Notes: generated from the letters alone by a model not told the origin. Shown: positions 5,821 through 16,238, counted from the stretch's first letter. The stretch: DNA of 19,983 nucleotides from JBDTVS01 sp040007095 (GCA_040007095.1 JBDTVS010000133.1:1-19983), one strand, 5' to 3'. Numbers and translations: made by a program.

Positions 5821-6736
5821 TGGTGATTCGCACCTGCACCTTTGATGGTTCAATTTGAAAGACACCCGCTTCAGTCCGCGCGGACTCGGCGCGCACCGGA
5901 AGCGAGTAATCGCCGGCGCCCAACCCCATGACGTCCACGAATGCACTCAGATCGTCGGCACCGATCCGGTTCAAGCTTTCACGCGTGCCTCGTACGCTGA
6001 TGTCGACGACAACCGGCGTGAACCGCAATACGAGGTTGGGTGAAAGGTTGCGCCAACGGACCGGCAGCCCGTGGACGACTCGCTCGAGAGGCGCCGTCAG
6101 GATCTGGACGTCCACGACCACTGTTCGGGACGTTTTGAGGCGCAGCGTCGAATCGAAGACGCCGACCGGCACCGTACCCCGAACGGTTTCGCGCGCACCC
6201 GCAACCGAGATCGGCTCGGTCAAAGCGGCGGCCGCGCGCTTTACCGCGCTCTCCGGACCGACGATCTCCACGGTCTCGGGAACGCTGGTCACCTTGCCGA
6301 CAATGAATCCGGGGGCGGGCTTGCCGTCGTAGGCTGGAACGACTCGAACCAGTTTACTCGCCGAGACTTCAAACACCAGGGCGACCGTCGACGGCGTGAT
6401 CTGTACGATCTCCACACCGAACGGTACTCGCACCTGGTCGGGCGTCACGTGGAACAGGCGCTGACCGGCGCGCGCGCCGTGCAAATCGACGACCGCCACG
6501 ATGTCGGCCGGAGACAGCCGGCTCAAGGTGCCGGAGCCGCCGCGAACCCGCAGCTCGACGTTCGATGGCGCCTCGCTTTGGAGCTCGAGACCCTGTGGAA
6601 ACTGCTGCAGCTCGAGCGGGACGCGCAGGACGCGCTCGACGGTGGCTTCGCCCGAGACCACCATCCACAGCAGCACGCCCAGGCCGAGCGCCAGCAGCTT
6701 GAGACCGAGATGACGAAACGGCCAGGGGCGCTTCAC
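5807..6736 (-). CDS. cdaR: YbbR-domain regulator of diadenylate cyclase (CdaR)
   Basis: This 309-residue protein has one N-terminal membrane helix (about residues 10-28, LGLKLLALGLGVLLWMVVSG) and then a series of YbbR repeats, visible as recurring segments of the type PxxVxVxG (VELRVRGGSGTLS, VEIVGPESAVKRA, VDISVRGTRESLNRI). CdaR proteins are extracytoplasmic partners that modulate CdaA activity. The start overlaps the cdaA stop by 4 nt (ATGA), and its 3' end overlaps glmM. About three repeats are present; four is common in Bacillus, so this is a somewhat shorter version. Confidence 0.92.
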   Translation of the reverse strand: MKRPWPFRHLGLKLLALGLGVLLWMVVSGEATVERVLRVPLELQQFPQGLELQSEAPSNVELRVRGGSGTLSRLSPADIVAVVDLHGARAGQRLFHVTPDQVRVPFGVEIVQITPSTVALVFEVSASKLVRVVPAYDGKPAPGFIVGKVTSVPETVEIVGPESAVKRAAAALTEPISVAGARETVRGTVPVGVFDSTLRLKTSRTVVVDVQILTAPLERVVHGLPVRWRNLSPNLVLRFTPVVVDISVRGTRESLNRIGADDLSAFVDVMGLGAGDYSLPVRAESARTEAGVFQIEPSKVQVRITSDKN

Positions 6737-7545
6737 GTGTACTGCGTCTCCGGCCGTTTGCGCGCCAGCCCCCGTCGCTGCAGTACGAGCTCGCGCAAGC
6801 GATGTCTCAGGCCGTCCGCGGTGAGACCGCGCTCGATCTGTCCATCGACGACGACGGAGATCCGACCGGTCTCCTCCGACACGACGATGGCAATCGCGTC
6901 GTTTTCCTCGGTGAGCCCGATCGCCGCGCGGTGCCGGGACCCGAGCTCCTTACTGAGCTTTGGATTGACCGTGAGCGGCAGGAAACAGGCGGCCGCGGCA
7001 ATGCGATCGTCCTGCACGATGACGGCGCCGTCGTGCAGCGGTGATGCGTGCTGGAAAATGCTGACCAGCAGGTCGTAGGTGAGCTCTGCGTCGAGCGGGA
7101 TGCCGCCCTCGATGTAGTTCCGCAGACCAATCTGACGCTCCAGTGCGATGATCGCGCCGATACGCTGCGTCGCAAGCATGTTCGCCGCGACCACCAGCTC
7201 TTCGATCGACTCCTCGGCAGACTCAGCCCTGGCAAAATAACGAAAGAAGGGCGCCCGTCCCAGATGTGCAAGGGCGCGCCGAATGTCGCTTTGAAACAGC
7301 ACGATGACGCCGACCACCAGGTATCCGAACAGGTTTCGAATCAGCCAGTTGACGGTCTCGAGGTGCTCCCAGCGCGATCCGTAGTACAGCGCAACCAGGA
7401 CGCCGCCGCCGAGCGCCATCTGCACGGCGCGCGTGCCGCGAATCAGCTTGAGAACCTCGTAGAGTAGAAACGACACCACCAGGATGTCGACGAGGTCCAC
7501 CCAGCCGATGGACGGTCGCCGAAGGAGCGATGTCAGCCAGGTCAT
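6733..7545 (-). CDS. cdaA: Diadenylate cyclase CdaA (DAC domain, c-di-AMP synthase)
   Basis: This 270-residue protein has three N-terminal membrane helices (about residues 17-35, 41-56, 66-85) and a DAC domain at about 100-250. The catalytic motifs are intact: the DGA motif in SPLHDGAVIV (172-174) and the RHR motif in GSRHRAAIGL (204-206), plus the ALERQIG segment (134-140). It makes c-di-AMP from two ATP at the membrane, a messenger for osmotic and cell wall control. It lies 12 nt downstream of folP and overlaps cdaR. Both catalytic motifs being complete implies an active enzyme. Targets of c-di-AMP are not in the window. Confidence 0.96.
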   Translation of the reverse strand: MTWLTSLLRRPSIGWVDLVDILVVSFLLYEVLKLIRGTRAVQMALGGGVLVALYYGSRWEHLETVNWLIRNLFGYLVVGVIVLFQSDIRRALAHLGRAPFFRYFARAESAEESIEELVVAANMLATQRIGAIIALERQIGLRNYIEGGIPLDAELTYDLLVSIFQHASPLHDGAVIVQDDRIAAAACFLPLTVNPKLSKELGSRHRAAIGLTEENDAIAIVVSEETGRISVVVDGQIERGLTADGLRHRLRELVLQRRGLARKRPETQYT

Positions 7546-7557
7546 CCCTGATGGCTT

Positions 7558-8439
7558 TTATTGACCATGCCGTCTGATCTCTTCGGCTACCCTGACGACC
7601 TGCGCCATTTCGGCGACCGCGTGCACACGCGCGATGTGTGCGCCGGCCAGGACGGACGCCGTCACCGCGGCCGCCGTGCCCCAGTCGCGGTCGACCGCGG
7701 GGCGATCAGTCAACGCCTCACGCATGAACGATTTACGAGAAGCGCCGACCAGCACCGGCCGCCCGAGCGCCGCCGCGATTTCAGGCAGTCTTGCCAGCAC
7801 ACCATAACTGTGCGCAGGCCGTTTGGCAAACCCTACGCCGGGATCGACCACGATCTGTCCCACCGGCACGCCGGCCCCGACGGCGGTGCCAACACTCGCC
7901 GACAATTCGGCCACCACGTCTGCGACGACATCCTCATACACGGCGCGATCGGCCATGGTTGCCGGCGTACCCCGGCTGTGCATCAACACGAGTGCGGCCC
8001 GGTATTGGACGACAACGCGGGCCAACTCCGGCTCGCGACAGAGACCGCTGACGTCGTTCACGATACACGCCCCGGCATCCAACGCCGCCCGCGCGACATC
8101 GGCCTTGTACGTGTCGATTGACATCGGGATCCGCAGTCGGCCGGCCAGGCCTCGGACAATCGGCAGTACGCGCGACAGTTCCTCTTCCTTGCTCAGCGGC
8201 TCGGCACCGGGCCGCGTCGACTCGCCGCCGATATCGATCAGATCCGCGCCGTCGAATTCCATTTGGAGTGCGGCCTGAATTGCGGCGCCCGCGTCGAGTC
8301 GCGGCCCCCGTTCGGCGAATGAATCCGGTGTGACGTTCAGAATCCCCATGACCATGGGGCGAAGGCCAAGCTCGAGAATTCGACCGTGCGCAAGTGGAAC
8401 GCTGAAAGAGGCGCGGGGGGGAAACAACGGGACGCTCAC
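7558..8439 (-). CDS. folP: Dihydropteroate synthase FolP
   Basis: This 293-residue TIM-barrel enzyme joins 6-hydroxymethyl-dihydropterin diphosphate and p-aminobenzoate to give dihydropteroate in folate synthesis; it is the sulfonamide target. The DHPS signatures are MVMGILNVTPDSF (29-41), LIDIGGESTRPGAEP (67-81), MSIDTYKADVA, VNDVSGL, MHSRG (153-157), VDPGVGFAKR, VGASRKSF (231-238) and RVHAV (271-275). The start is GTG 8439: an in-frame stop lies three codons upstream, so no longer reading is possible. GAGGG just before the GTG may serve as a ribosome site. It lies 62 nt after ftsH and 12 nt before cdaA. Confidence 0.96.
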   Translation of the reverse strand: MSVPLFPPRASFSVPLAHGRILELGLRPMVMGILNVTPDSFAERGPRLDAGAAIQAALQMEFDGADLIDIGGESTRPGAEPLSKEEELSRVLPIVRGLAGRLRIPMSIDTYKADVARAALDAGACIVNDVSGLCREPELARVVVQYRAALVLMHSRGTPATMADRAVYEDVVADVVAELSASVGTAVGAGVPVGQIVVDPGVGFAKRPAHSYGVLARLPEIAAALGRPVLVGASRKSFMREALTDRPAVDRDWGTAAAVTASVLAGAHIARVHAVAEMAQVVRVAEEIRRHGQ

Positions 8440-8501
8440 CCCTCACAATGCACAAAGGGACTACGCGAATCCTCCTTGCGCATTGTGACGGTGACGGGTC
8501 G

Positions 8502-10408
<1,907 letters not shown>

Positions 10409-10412
<4 letters not shown>

Positions 10413-11950
10413 GCAGAGCCTCCCAAAAGCTTTAGTTCCAACATTATCACGGCTTGCGCGGGGTCGTTCACGCGAAACGCGTCGTCGATTTCGAACCCAG
10501 CCACCCAGACAATGCGGTCATTCTCGTCTACGACAAGGGGTACCGTATCTCGGCACAGCCGCGGCACCTTCCGATCCACAAAAAAATTCTGCAACTTCTT
10601 ATGTCCATTCAGGCCAAACGGCCTGAACCGGTCCCCGGGACGTCGATTTCTGACACGCCACAGGCCAGTGCACAGGTCCCCCCGGACAATGGCCATCCCC
10701 GAGCTCGCCATCCCCGAGCTCGCCATCCCCGACCTTGCCCTCGCCGCACCCGAGCTTGCCCTCAGCGCCTCAGGGTTGAGGGTGCCGGGGGGTAGCGAGG
10801 CCGCGGTCACCACACAGTGTGCTTCGGGGACCGCCACCTCCCCAGGGATAGACAGCGGGTACTCGAAAAAGTTCGCCCCGGGGTCTAACAGACGAGGTCG
10901 GTCCGCGGCACGTCTCCTTGTTAAGACGAGCCGTGGGCCCAAACGGTGCACCGAGTGCCCAGGCATGTCGAGGGAGCGCGGGGCGTCAGACGTCAACAGG
11001 TCGAGCACTGCCTCGACGTGGACGAAGGACACGGGTTGGCGGCCGGCCAGTTCCCTCATCGCGCGCCACACGACCAACCGCCTTAGCGCCAGCGGCGTGG
11101 ACATGAGGCCAGGGACGTCCAGGGCCAGGTCTCGGCCCAGATCTGAAGTCTCAGGCCTGGAGTCTGCCTCAGGCGCAGGTGAGACCTCGGACTTCAGGCG
11201 TTCACCGAAAGAAGCGAGGCTCTCTTCCATCCACAGCCACATCGCTCGCGCCAGCTCGGCTTCATCCGCCAGCACGTCGACGACCGACGGATTGAAGCGG
11301 CGCTCGAGCATCGGCAGCAGCTCGGCGCGCACGCGGTTTCGCGGGATCTTCACGTCCGCGTTGGTTTCATCCTCGACGTGCCCGATCTCGCGCGCCGCGA
11401 GGAACTGCCGCAACTCGCGGCGCCGGCAGCACAAGAGCGGACGAACGATCGAGCCGTGACGCGGGTGAATGCCGGCGAGCCCCCTGGGGCCGGCACCCCG
11501 AATCAGCCTCAGGAGAAATGTCTCGGCTTGATCGTCGCGGGTATGGCCGAGCGCGACCACATCAGCCCCCAGCGTGGCCCGGGCGCGGTCGAAGCCTTCG
11601 TAGCGGGCCGTGCGCGCGGCGTCCTCGAGCGACCGGCGTTCTCGCCGTGCCCGCGCCGCCACGTCCTCGCGTTCGACAACGATGGGCCAGCCGAACGATT
11701 CCGCGAGCTGCGCCGAAAACTGCTCGTCCCGGCCGGCGGCGTCGCGGAGCTGATGATTGAAGTGCGTCAGGCCGACTGCCCGGAGCTCGCCCGCGGCATC
11801 GAGATCGCGGACGATATGCGCCAGGGCGACCGAGTCGGATCCTCCCGACAATGCCACCAACACGCGCGTGCCGCGCTCGGCGAGCCGGTGCTGCGCAATA
11901 TAGCGGCGGACTCGTGCGGTGAGGGCCGTATCTCCGAGGTTCCTGGGCAT
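10409..11950 (-). CDS. tilS: tRNA(Ile)-lysidine synthase TilS
   Basis: This 513-residue N-type ATP pyrophosphatase converts C34 of tRNA-Ile(CAU) to lysidine, so that AUA is read as isoleucine. The PP-loop SGGSDS is at 35-40, followed by the HFNHQLR segment, LGHTRDDQAETFLLRLIRG, and the ATP-domain end RNRVRAELLPML. The C-terminal TilS_C domain is recognised by VRNRRPGDRFRPFG near residue 430 and the KKLQNFFVDRKVPR segment. It is longer than E. coli TilS (432), partly through a Pro/Ala/Ser linker holding an in-frame tandem repeat near residues 408-420. ATG 11950 is chosen as an N-terminus of normal size; upstream residues in the same frame are not conserved. The start codon and first codons fall inside the end of a repeat element. 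A tRNA with CAU anticodon lies just upstream. Confidence 0.95.
10692..10736. repeat. In-frame 15-nt tandem repeat in the tilS linker
   Basis: Three consecutive 15-nt units (gccatccccgagctc twice, then gccatccccgacctt) lie in the tilS reading frame and encode SGMAS-type units (RSGMASSGMASSGMA). Weaker copies continue toward 10766. The unit is a multiple of three, so copy-number change would not shift the frame. It lies just before the C-terminal domain, where an extra linker is tolerated. Confidence 0.85.
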
Positions 11951-12099
11951 TTTCCGGGGCGGGACATTACGCCGCGCGGGATACGCCGCCTCGCGGCGTA
12001 CTTTCGTCCCTGACATGATCCCGAGATGCGCGCCTTGAGCCCTTGCGATCCGGGCGCCGCGCTCCGACACACGCTACCGACGATCCTCGAAGAGACGAC
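11925..12099 (-). repeat. TIR element copy C between tRNA and tilS, running into tilS
   Basis: On the minus strand this copy starts near GTCGTCTC (12099) and reads GCGCGGCGCCCGGATCGCAA, matching the element at 16341-16360, then a core aligned with 19652-19735 including TGTCA, ACGCCGCGAGGCGG and a hairpin (ACGCCGC/GCGGCGT). Its right part CCCGCCCCGGAAAATG aligns with copy F, and the following bases match the end of F ungapped (about 25 of 36 by eye, ending GAGATACGGC versus GAGACACGAC). The ATG is the tilS start. No direct repeat is evident at its ends. Confidence 0.65.
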
Positions 12100-12117
12100 C
12101 CCAACGAACAACTGGTG

Positions 12118-12191
12118 TGCCGGAGGGCGGATTCGAACCGCCGACCCCGCGCTTATGAGACGCGTGCTCTCACCAGCTGAGCTACTCCGGC
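12118..12191 (-). tRNA. tRNA with CAU anticodon (probably elongator Met; Ile2 possible)
   Basis: The cloverleaf is complete: acceptor GCCGGAG/CTCCGGC, D arm GCTC/GAGC, anticodon stem CGCGT/GCGCG around loop CTCATAA (anticodon CAT), variable loop GGGTC, and T arm GGCGG-TTCGAAT-CCGCC, with discriminator A. CCA is not encoded. The length is 74 nt. The internal pairing of the D stem region excludes initiator tRNA only weakly; the first acceptor pair G-C and the A11-type features do not suggest an initiator. It lies 16 nt downstream of queA on the same strand. A CAU anticodon is shared by elongator Met and by lysidine-modified Ile2; the GGGGTC variable region resembles elongator Met, but tilS next door makes the other reading worth testing. 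Confidence 0.93.
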
Positions 12192-12207
12192 AGAATTGGA
12201 TATGTTA

Positions 12208-13287
12208 CTAGAGAATCAACATCGCGTCGCCGTAGCTGTAGAACCGGTAGTGCGCCGCGATCGCGGTTCGATACGCGCTCAGCACCCGTTCTCGTCCGGC
12301 GAACGCCGACACCAACATCAAAAGCGACGATTGCGGGACGTGGAAATTGGTCAGCAGTCCGCCGACCACGTGAAACTGAAATCCAGGATAGATGAACAGG
12401 TCCGTTGACCCCCGGCCGGAGACCAGGCGACCGCCATGACCGGAGGCGACTGACTCGAGCGTGCGTGTCGTGGTGGTGCCCACGGCCAGAATGCGCCGGC
12501 CCTCGTCGAGCGCCTGATTCACCCTCGCCGCCGCGGCCGCTCCAATCTCATACGATTCGGGGGCAATCAGGTGGTCCTCGACGCGTTCGACGCGAACGGG
12601 CTGAAAGGTGCCGTATCCCACATGCAGCGTGATTTCCACCACGTCGACCCCGGCATCGCCGAGCGCCGCCAACACCGAGGCGCTCAGGTGCAGCCCCGCC
12701 GTCGGCGCGGCCACGGATCCGCGCGCTCGGGCGAACACGGTCTGGTAGCGCTCACGATCGTCGCATCGATCCGCGCGCTTGATGTACGGCGGCAGCGGGA
12801 CGTGACCGATAGCGTCAACCGCGGCCTCGAGACTCGACCCGTCCTCGGTCCACAGACGAATCACCCGCCTGCCCTGAAACCGGCGCTCGAGCACCTCACC
12901 GTAGACCCTGTGCACACCATCAAACACCACCCGGATGCCGGGACCCAGGCGCTGTCCTGGATGCATCAAGGCCTCCCAGCGCTCGCCGGCCTCGGGCTCG
13001 GACTCGGGCGTCAGGTCGGGTGTGACTGCGCGCCCGACGAGCAGACACTCCACGACACCGCCGCCTGGCACGCGGCGGCCAAGGAGGCGCGCCGGAAAAA
13101 CGCGGGTATTGTTCACGACGAGCACGTCGCCGGCACGCAGCGTCGCGGCGAGATCAGCCACCAGTCGGTGGCTGATCTCGCCGCTGGTCCGATCGAGACA
13201 GAGCAGGCGCGCCGTGCCACGTTCGGCGGCCGGCTCCTGCGCAATCAGCTCGGGAGGCAGGTCGAAATCGAAGTCGCGTACGAGCAT
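12208..13287 (-). CDS. queA: S-adenosylmethionine:tRNA ribosyltransferase-isomerase QueA
   Basis: This 359-residue enzyme transfers and isomerises the ribosyl group of SAM to 7-aminomethyl-7-deazaguanine in tRNA, giving epoxyqueuosine. Signatures are the N-terminal DFDFDLPPELIAQEPAAERG, VVNNTRVFPARL, GHVPLPPYIKR, the GSVAAPTAGLH block, ITLHVGYGTFQPVR, TTTTRTLES and the C-terminal LLTNFHVPQSSLLMLVSAF. The length is normal (about 350). ATG 13287 gives the standard N-terminus. It precedes the CAU tRNA by 16 nt and follows fabH after 156 nt, a gap holding an inverted repeat. Confidence 0.97.
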   Translation of the reverse strand: MLVRDFDFDLPPELIAQEPAAERGTARLLCLDRTSGEISHRLVADLAATLRAGDVLVVNNTRVFPARLLGRRVPGGGVVECLLVGRAVTPDLTPESEPEAGERWEALMHPGQRLGPGIRVVFDGVHRVYGEVLERRFQGRRVIRLWTEDGSSLEAAVDAIGHVPLPPYIKRADRCDDRERYQTVFARARGSVAAPTAGLHLSASVLAALGDAGVDVVEITLHVGYGTFQPVRVERVEDHLIAPESYEIGAAAAARVNQALDEGRRILAVGTTTTRTLESVASGHGGRLVSGRGSTDLFIYPGFQFHVVGGLLTNFHVPQSSLLMLVSAFAGRERVLSAYRTAIAAHYRFYSYGDAMLIL

Positions 13288-13312
13288 CTCGGCTACCGCG
13301 GCAACTCAGCCA

Positions 13313-13419
13313 ACCACCGAGATCACCGAGCCGGGTTTCTCTTCATATCGAGCCGCAAGGGAAAACGTCAGGCGGTAACGTCGGTGTTTGATCTGGGTGA
13401 TCGCGGCGATCTCGGTGGT
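13313..13419. repeat. Gapped 12-bp inverted repeat upstream of queA, with CAC-GAG 9-nt words
   Basis: Between queA and fabH, accaccgagatc (13313-13324) is perfectly complemented by gatctcggtggt (13408-13419) across 83 nt. The left arm is also a 9-nt-period word pair (accaccgag, atcaccgag) of the same type as at 3513-3530. It could form a stem in the queA leader. The remaining bases of the gap show no ORF. Confidence 0.55.
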
Positions 13420-13443
13420 GAATTTCTCGATCCAGCAATAGCC

Positions 13444-14484
13444 TCAAAACCCCCAGCGCAGGAGGACCGCCCCGACGGTAAACCCGGCGCCTACCGACGC
13501 GAGCAGGACCAGATCGCCCTTCTTCAACCGCCCCGAACAAACGGCGTCGTTCAGGGCCAGCGGGATCGTCGCCGCGGTGGTGTTGCCGAACTGCTCGATG
13601 TTGATCACCACCTTGGCCGGATCGACCTCGAGATTCTGAGACGCCGCCTCGATGATGCGGCGGTTCGCCTGATGGGACACGAACAGGTCCAGATCGGACG
13701 GCTGCAGGCCGTTGCGGGCGAGGATGCGCCTGGCGATCTCTTCCGTCTTGCGGACGGCGAACTTGAACACCGTTCGACCCTCTTGCTTCACGTAGTGGAG
13801 TCGCTGGTCGACCGTGTCGTGGGACGGCGGCTGCCGGCTGCCGCCGGCGGGCATGCACAACGCACCGCCGCCGCTGCCGTCGATCTCGTGCTCGAAATCG
13901 AGAATCGCGCCGTCGCCGTCTCCCGCCGCCGAAATCACCACCGCGCCCGCTCCGTCGCCGAACAGCACGCACGTCGATCGATCGGTGTAGTCGATGATGC
14001 TCGACATCACGTCGGCGCCCACGACCAGCGCGTAGTCGTGCGCGCCGGACGCGACAAATTGGCTCGCGGCGGTCACCGAATAGGTAAACGCTGAGCACGC
14101 GGCGCTGATGTCGAACCCCCACGCGTGGTGCGCCCCGATCTTGTCTTGAATCAGGCACGCGGTGCTCGGAAACATCATGTCGGGCGTCACGGTGCCGACC
14201 ACGATGACGCCGATGTCGTCCGGCGTGATTCCGGCGCGGGCGATCGCAGCGAGCGCCGCTTCCTTGCCGAGATCCGACGTGGCGACGCCTTTGTCGGCGA
14301 TGTGACGCTCACGGATACCGACCCGCTGCATGATCCACTCGTCGGTGGTATCGAGCATCTTTTCCAGATCGGCATTGGTGAGCACGCGCGGCGGCACATA
14401 GGTCGCGAGCGACGCGATCTTGGTTGGTCGTCCGCCGGCGCGCGACGCGATCCGGCCTGAGCCTGATACAGACTGGGTTACCAC
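13444..14484 (-). CDS. fabH: 3-oxoacyl-ACP synthase III FabH (KAS III)
   Basis: This 346-residue thiolase-fold enzyme condenses acetyl-CoA (or a branched starter) with malonyl-ACP to start fatty acid synthesis. The catalytic triad is intact: Cys130 in DISAACSAF, His271 in FVSHQANRRI and Asn301 in QFGNTTAATIPLA. TTDEWIMQRVGIRERH and GAGFTVGAVLLRW are further signatures. The GTG start at 14484 overlaps the ruvB stop by 7 nt and yields a Ser/Gly-rich N-terminal extension of about 20 residues over the usual MxRAxIxGTG start; no internal ATG fits better. GGAGGG lies about 10 nt upstream. It is not in a fatty acid cluster here but in the ruv operon. Confidence 0.95.
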   Translation of the reverse strand: MVTQSVSGSGRIASRAGGRPTKIASLATYVPPRVLTNADLEKMLDTTDEWIMQRVGIRERHIADKGVATSDLGKEAALAAIARAGITPDDIGVIVVGTVTPDMMFPSTACLIQDKIGAHHAWGFDISAACSAFTYSVTAASQFVASGAHDYALVVGADVMSSIIDYTDRSTCVLFGDGAGAVVISAAGDGDGAILDFEHEIDGSGGGALCMPAGGSRQPPSHDTVDQRLHYVKQEGRTVFKFAVRKTEEIARRILARNGLQPSDLDLFVSHQANRRIIEAASQNLEVDPAKVVINIEQFGNTTAATIPLALNDAVCSGRLKKGDLVLLASVGAGFTVGAVLLRWGF

Positions 14485-15497
14485 AATCGTGAATCCCTCC
14501 GGGGCTCGGGCAGCCCGAAATACTCGTAGGCGCGCGGCGTCGCGATTCGCCCTCGCGGCGTCCGATCCAGAAACCCGATCTGAATCAGGTACGGCTCGTA
14601 GATATCTTCGATCGCGTCTTTCTCTTCGCTGATGGCGGCGGCGATCGTGTTGAGCCCGACCGGTCCGCCCCCGAACTTGTCGATGATCGTGCGCAGCAGC
14701 TTCCGGTCGATCTCGTCGAACCCGTGCTCGTCGACTTCGAGCAGCTTGAGCCCCGCGACCGCCACGTCGAGTGTGATCGTCCCGCCGGCTCGCACCTGCG
14801 CGTAGTCGCGCACGCGGCGCAGCAGCCGATTCACGATCCGTGGCGTCCCGCGCGCGCGGCGTGAGATCTCGGCGGCCGCCACATCCTCAATCGGCACGTC
14901 CAGAATCCTCGCCGATCGGCGCACGATCTCCTCGAGATCCGCCGGGGTGTAGAACTCGAGTCGGTGCGTGATGCCGAACCGTGACCGCAGCGGCGAAGTG
15001 AGCAGCCCGGTGCGCGTCGTCGCGCCGATGAGCGTGAAGGGTTTGACCGGCACCTTTTGCGTCCGCGCGCTCGGGCCCTGCCCGATCACGATGTCCACCT
15101 CGTAGTCTTCGAGCGCCGGATAGAGGATTTCCTCGATCGCCGGCGACATGCGGTGAATCTCGTCGATGAACAGGACTTCACGCGCCGCGAGACTGGTGAC
15201 GATGCCCGCCAGATCGCCCGGAATTTCGATCGCCGGGCCAGATGTCGCGCGAACCGACACACCCATCTCGTTCGCGATGACGTAGGCGAGGGTGGTCTTG
15301 CCGAGACCCGGAGGGCCGTGCAGGAGCACGTGATCGAGCGGCTCGCCACGTTGCCTGGCGGCGGCAATCGCGACCTGCAGATTCTCGCGAATGCGGTCCT
15401 GGCCGATGTACTGGTCGAGGCGGCTCGGCCGCAATCCTTCTTCGTACTGCGCGTCTTCGTCGACGCGCCTCGACGCCACCAGACGATCCTCAGTCAT
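14478..15497 (-). CDS. ruvB: Holliday junction branch-migration helicase RuvB
   Basis: This 339-residue AAA+ motor drives branch migration of Holliday junctions with RuvA. Walker A is GPPGLGKT (61-68), Walker B LFIDEIH (109-115), sensor 1 IGATTRTG, the arginine-finger segment RSRFGI (171-176), and the RGTPRIVNRLLRRVRD and EPYLIQIGFLDRTPRGR C-terminal motifs are present. Normal family length is about 335-350. The ATG at 15497 lies at the edge of a tandem duplication of the start region. The gene follows ruvA by 141 nt, longer than the other gaps in the operon. Confidence 0.98.
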   Translation of the reverse strand: MTEDRLVASRRVDEDAQYEEGLRPSRLDQYIGQDRIRENLQVAIAAARQRGEPLDHVLLHGPPGLGKTTLAYVIANEMGVSVRATSGPAIEIPGDLAGIVTSLAAREVLFIDEIHRMSPAIEEILYPALEDYEVDIVIGQGPSARTQKVPVKPFTLIGATTRTGLLTSPLRSRFGITHRLEFYTPADLEEIVRRSARILDVPIEDVAAAEISRRARGTPRIVNRLLRRVRDYAQVRAGGTITLDVAVAGLKLLEVDEHGFDEIDRKLLRTIIDKFGGGPVGLNTIAAAISEEKDAIEDIYEPYLIQIGFLDRTPRGRIATPRAYEYFGLPEPRRDSRLW

Positions 15498-15518
15498 GCG
15501 TCGTCAGTCATGCGTCGT
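15491..15518. repeat. 14-nt tandem duplication of the ruvB start region
   Basis: cagtcatgcgtcgt occurs twice in tandem (15491-15504, 15505-15518), with a partial third start. On the minus strand both units contain ATGACTGA. The upstream copy (ATG at 15511) reads a five-codon peptide that ends in TGA overlapping the real ATG as ATGA. The duplication thus makes a tiny leader peptide coupled to ruvB. Confidence 0.85.
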
Positions 15519-15638
15519 CAGTGACCCGTCGACGGTCTGAACGACCGAGCCAACCGCAGGCGCCGGGAGAACAGGAAGACGAGGCACTCACCGGAGTTCC
15601 CGATGACCGCGGTGGTGTGCCTGCTGCCAGAAACTGCC

Positions 15639-16238
15639 TCATTTCGCGAGCTCTTTCAGCGCCTGCTTCAACGTGTCTTCGAAGGTGCCGCCCGCGGCGG
15701 TCTTGATCGCCGCATCTACTGCTTTGTCGGCGAGCGGTCGATGATAGCCCAGGTTCATCAGCGCGGACAGGACATCGTCGCGCACCCCTGGCGCCCCGCC
15801 CGCCGGCACATCCGTACCGCCAGGCACCGGATGGACCCGCGGCAGCCGATCTTTGAGCTCGAGGACGATCCGCTCGGACGTCTTCTTGCCAACACCTGGA
15901 ATCGCCGTCAGCCGCGCCACGTCGCCGCGCTCGATCGCACGCACCAGATCGGGCGGCTCGATCCCGGAGAGCACGGCCAGCGCGAGCTTGGGGCCGATGC
16001 CGCTGACCCCAATCAGCCGCTCGAACAGATCCTGTTCGAGCCTGGTCGCAAACCCGTAGAGCGCCAAAGCGTCCTCCCGGACGTGCGTGTGAATGCGAAG
16101 GGCGATTTCGCTGCCCGGATCGCCCAGTCCGTAGAAGGTCGAGAGCGGAACAGAGACGTCGTAGCCCACGCCGGCCACGTCAACGACCACCCGATTCGGA
16201 TGCTTCTCGAAAATGCTGCCGCGCAGATAGGCAATCAC
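15639..16238 (-). CDS. ruvA: Holliday junction DNA helicase subunit RuvA
   Basis: This 199-residue protein binds four-way junctions as a tetramer and loads RuvB. The N-terminal OB-fold (MIAYLRGSIFEKHPNRVVVD) is followed by two helix-hairpin-helix motifs (about 74-90, LIGVSGIGPKLALAVL; 109-125, LTAIPGVGKKTSERIV) and a flexible linker to the C-terminal RuvB-binding domain (VRDDVLSALMNLGYHRPLADK). The GTG at 16238 gives the standard start and length; a longer frame to 16358 would read across a repeat element. ruvA follows ruvC with the element between them. Confidence 0.97.
   Translation of the reverse strand: MIAYLRGSIFEKHPNRVVVDVAGVGYDVSVPLSTFYGLGDPGSEIALRIHTHVREDALALYGFATRLEQDLFERLIGVSGIGPKLALAVLSGIEPPDLVRAIERGDVARLTAIPGVGKKTSERIVLELKDRLPRVHPVPGGTDVPAGGAPGVRDDVLSALMNLGYHRPLADKAVDAAIKTAAGGTFEDTLKQALKELAK

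Noticed and set aside
10692..10766. Tandem repeat as a CRISPR array
   Set aside because: The units are directly abutting with no spacers and lie in the tilS frame.
11951..12070. Longer tilS start at 12070
   Set aside because: The added residues lie in a TIR element and are not TilS-like; the start at 11950 gives a normal N-terminus.
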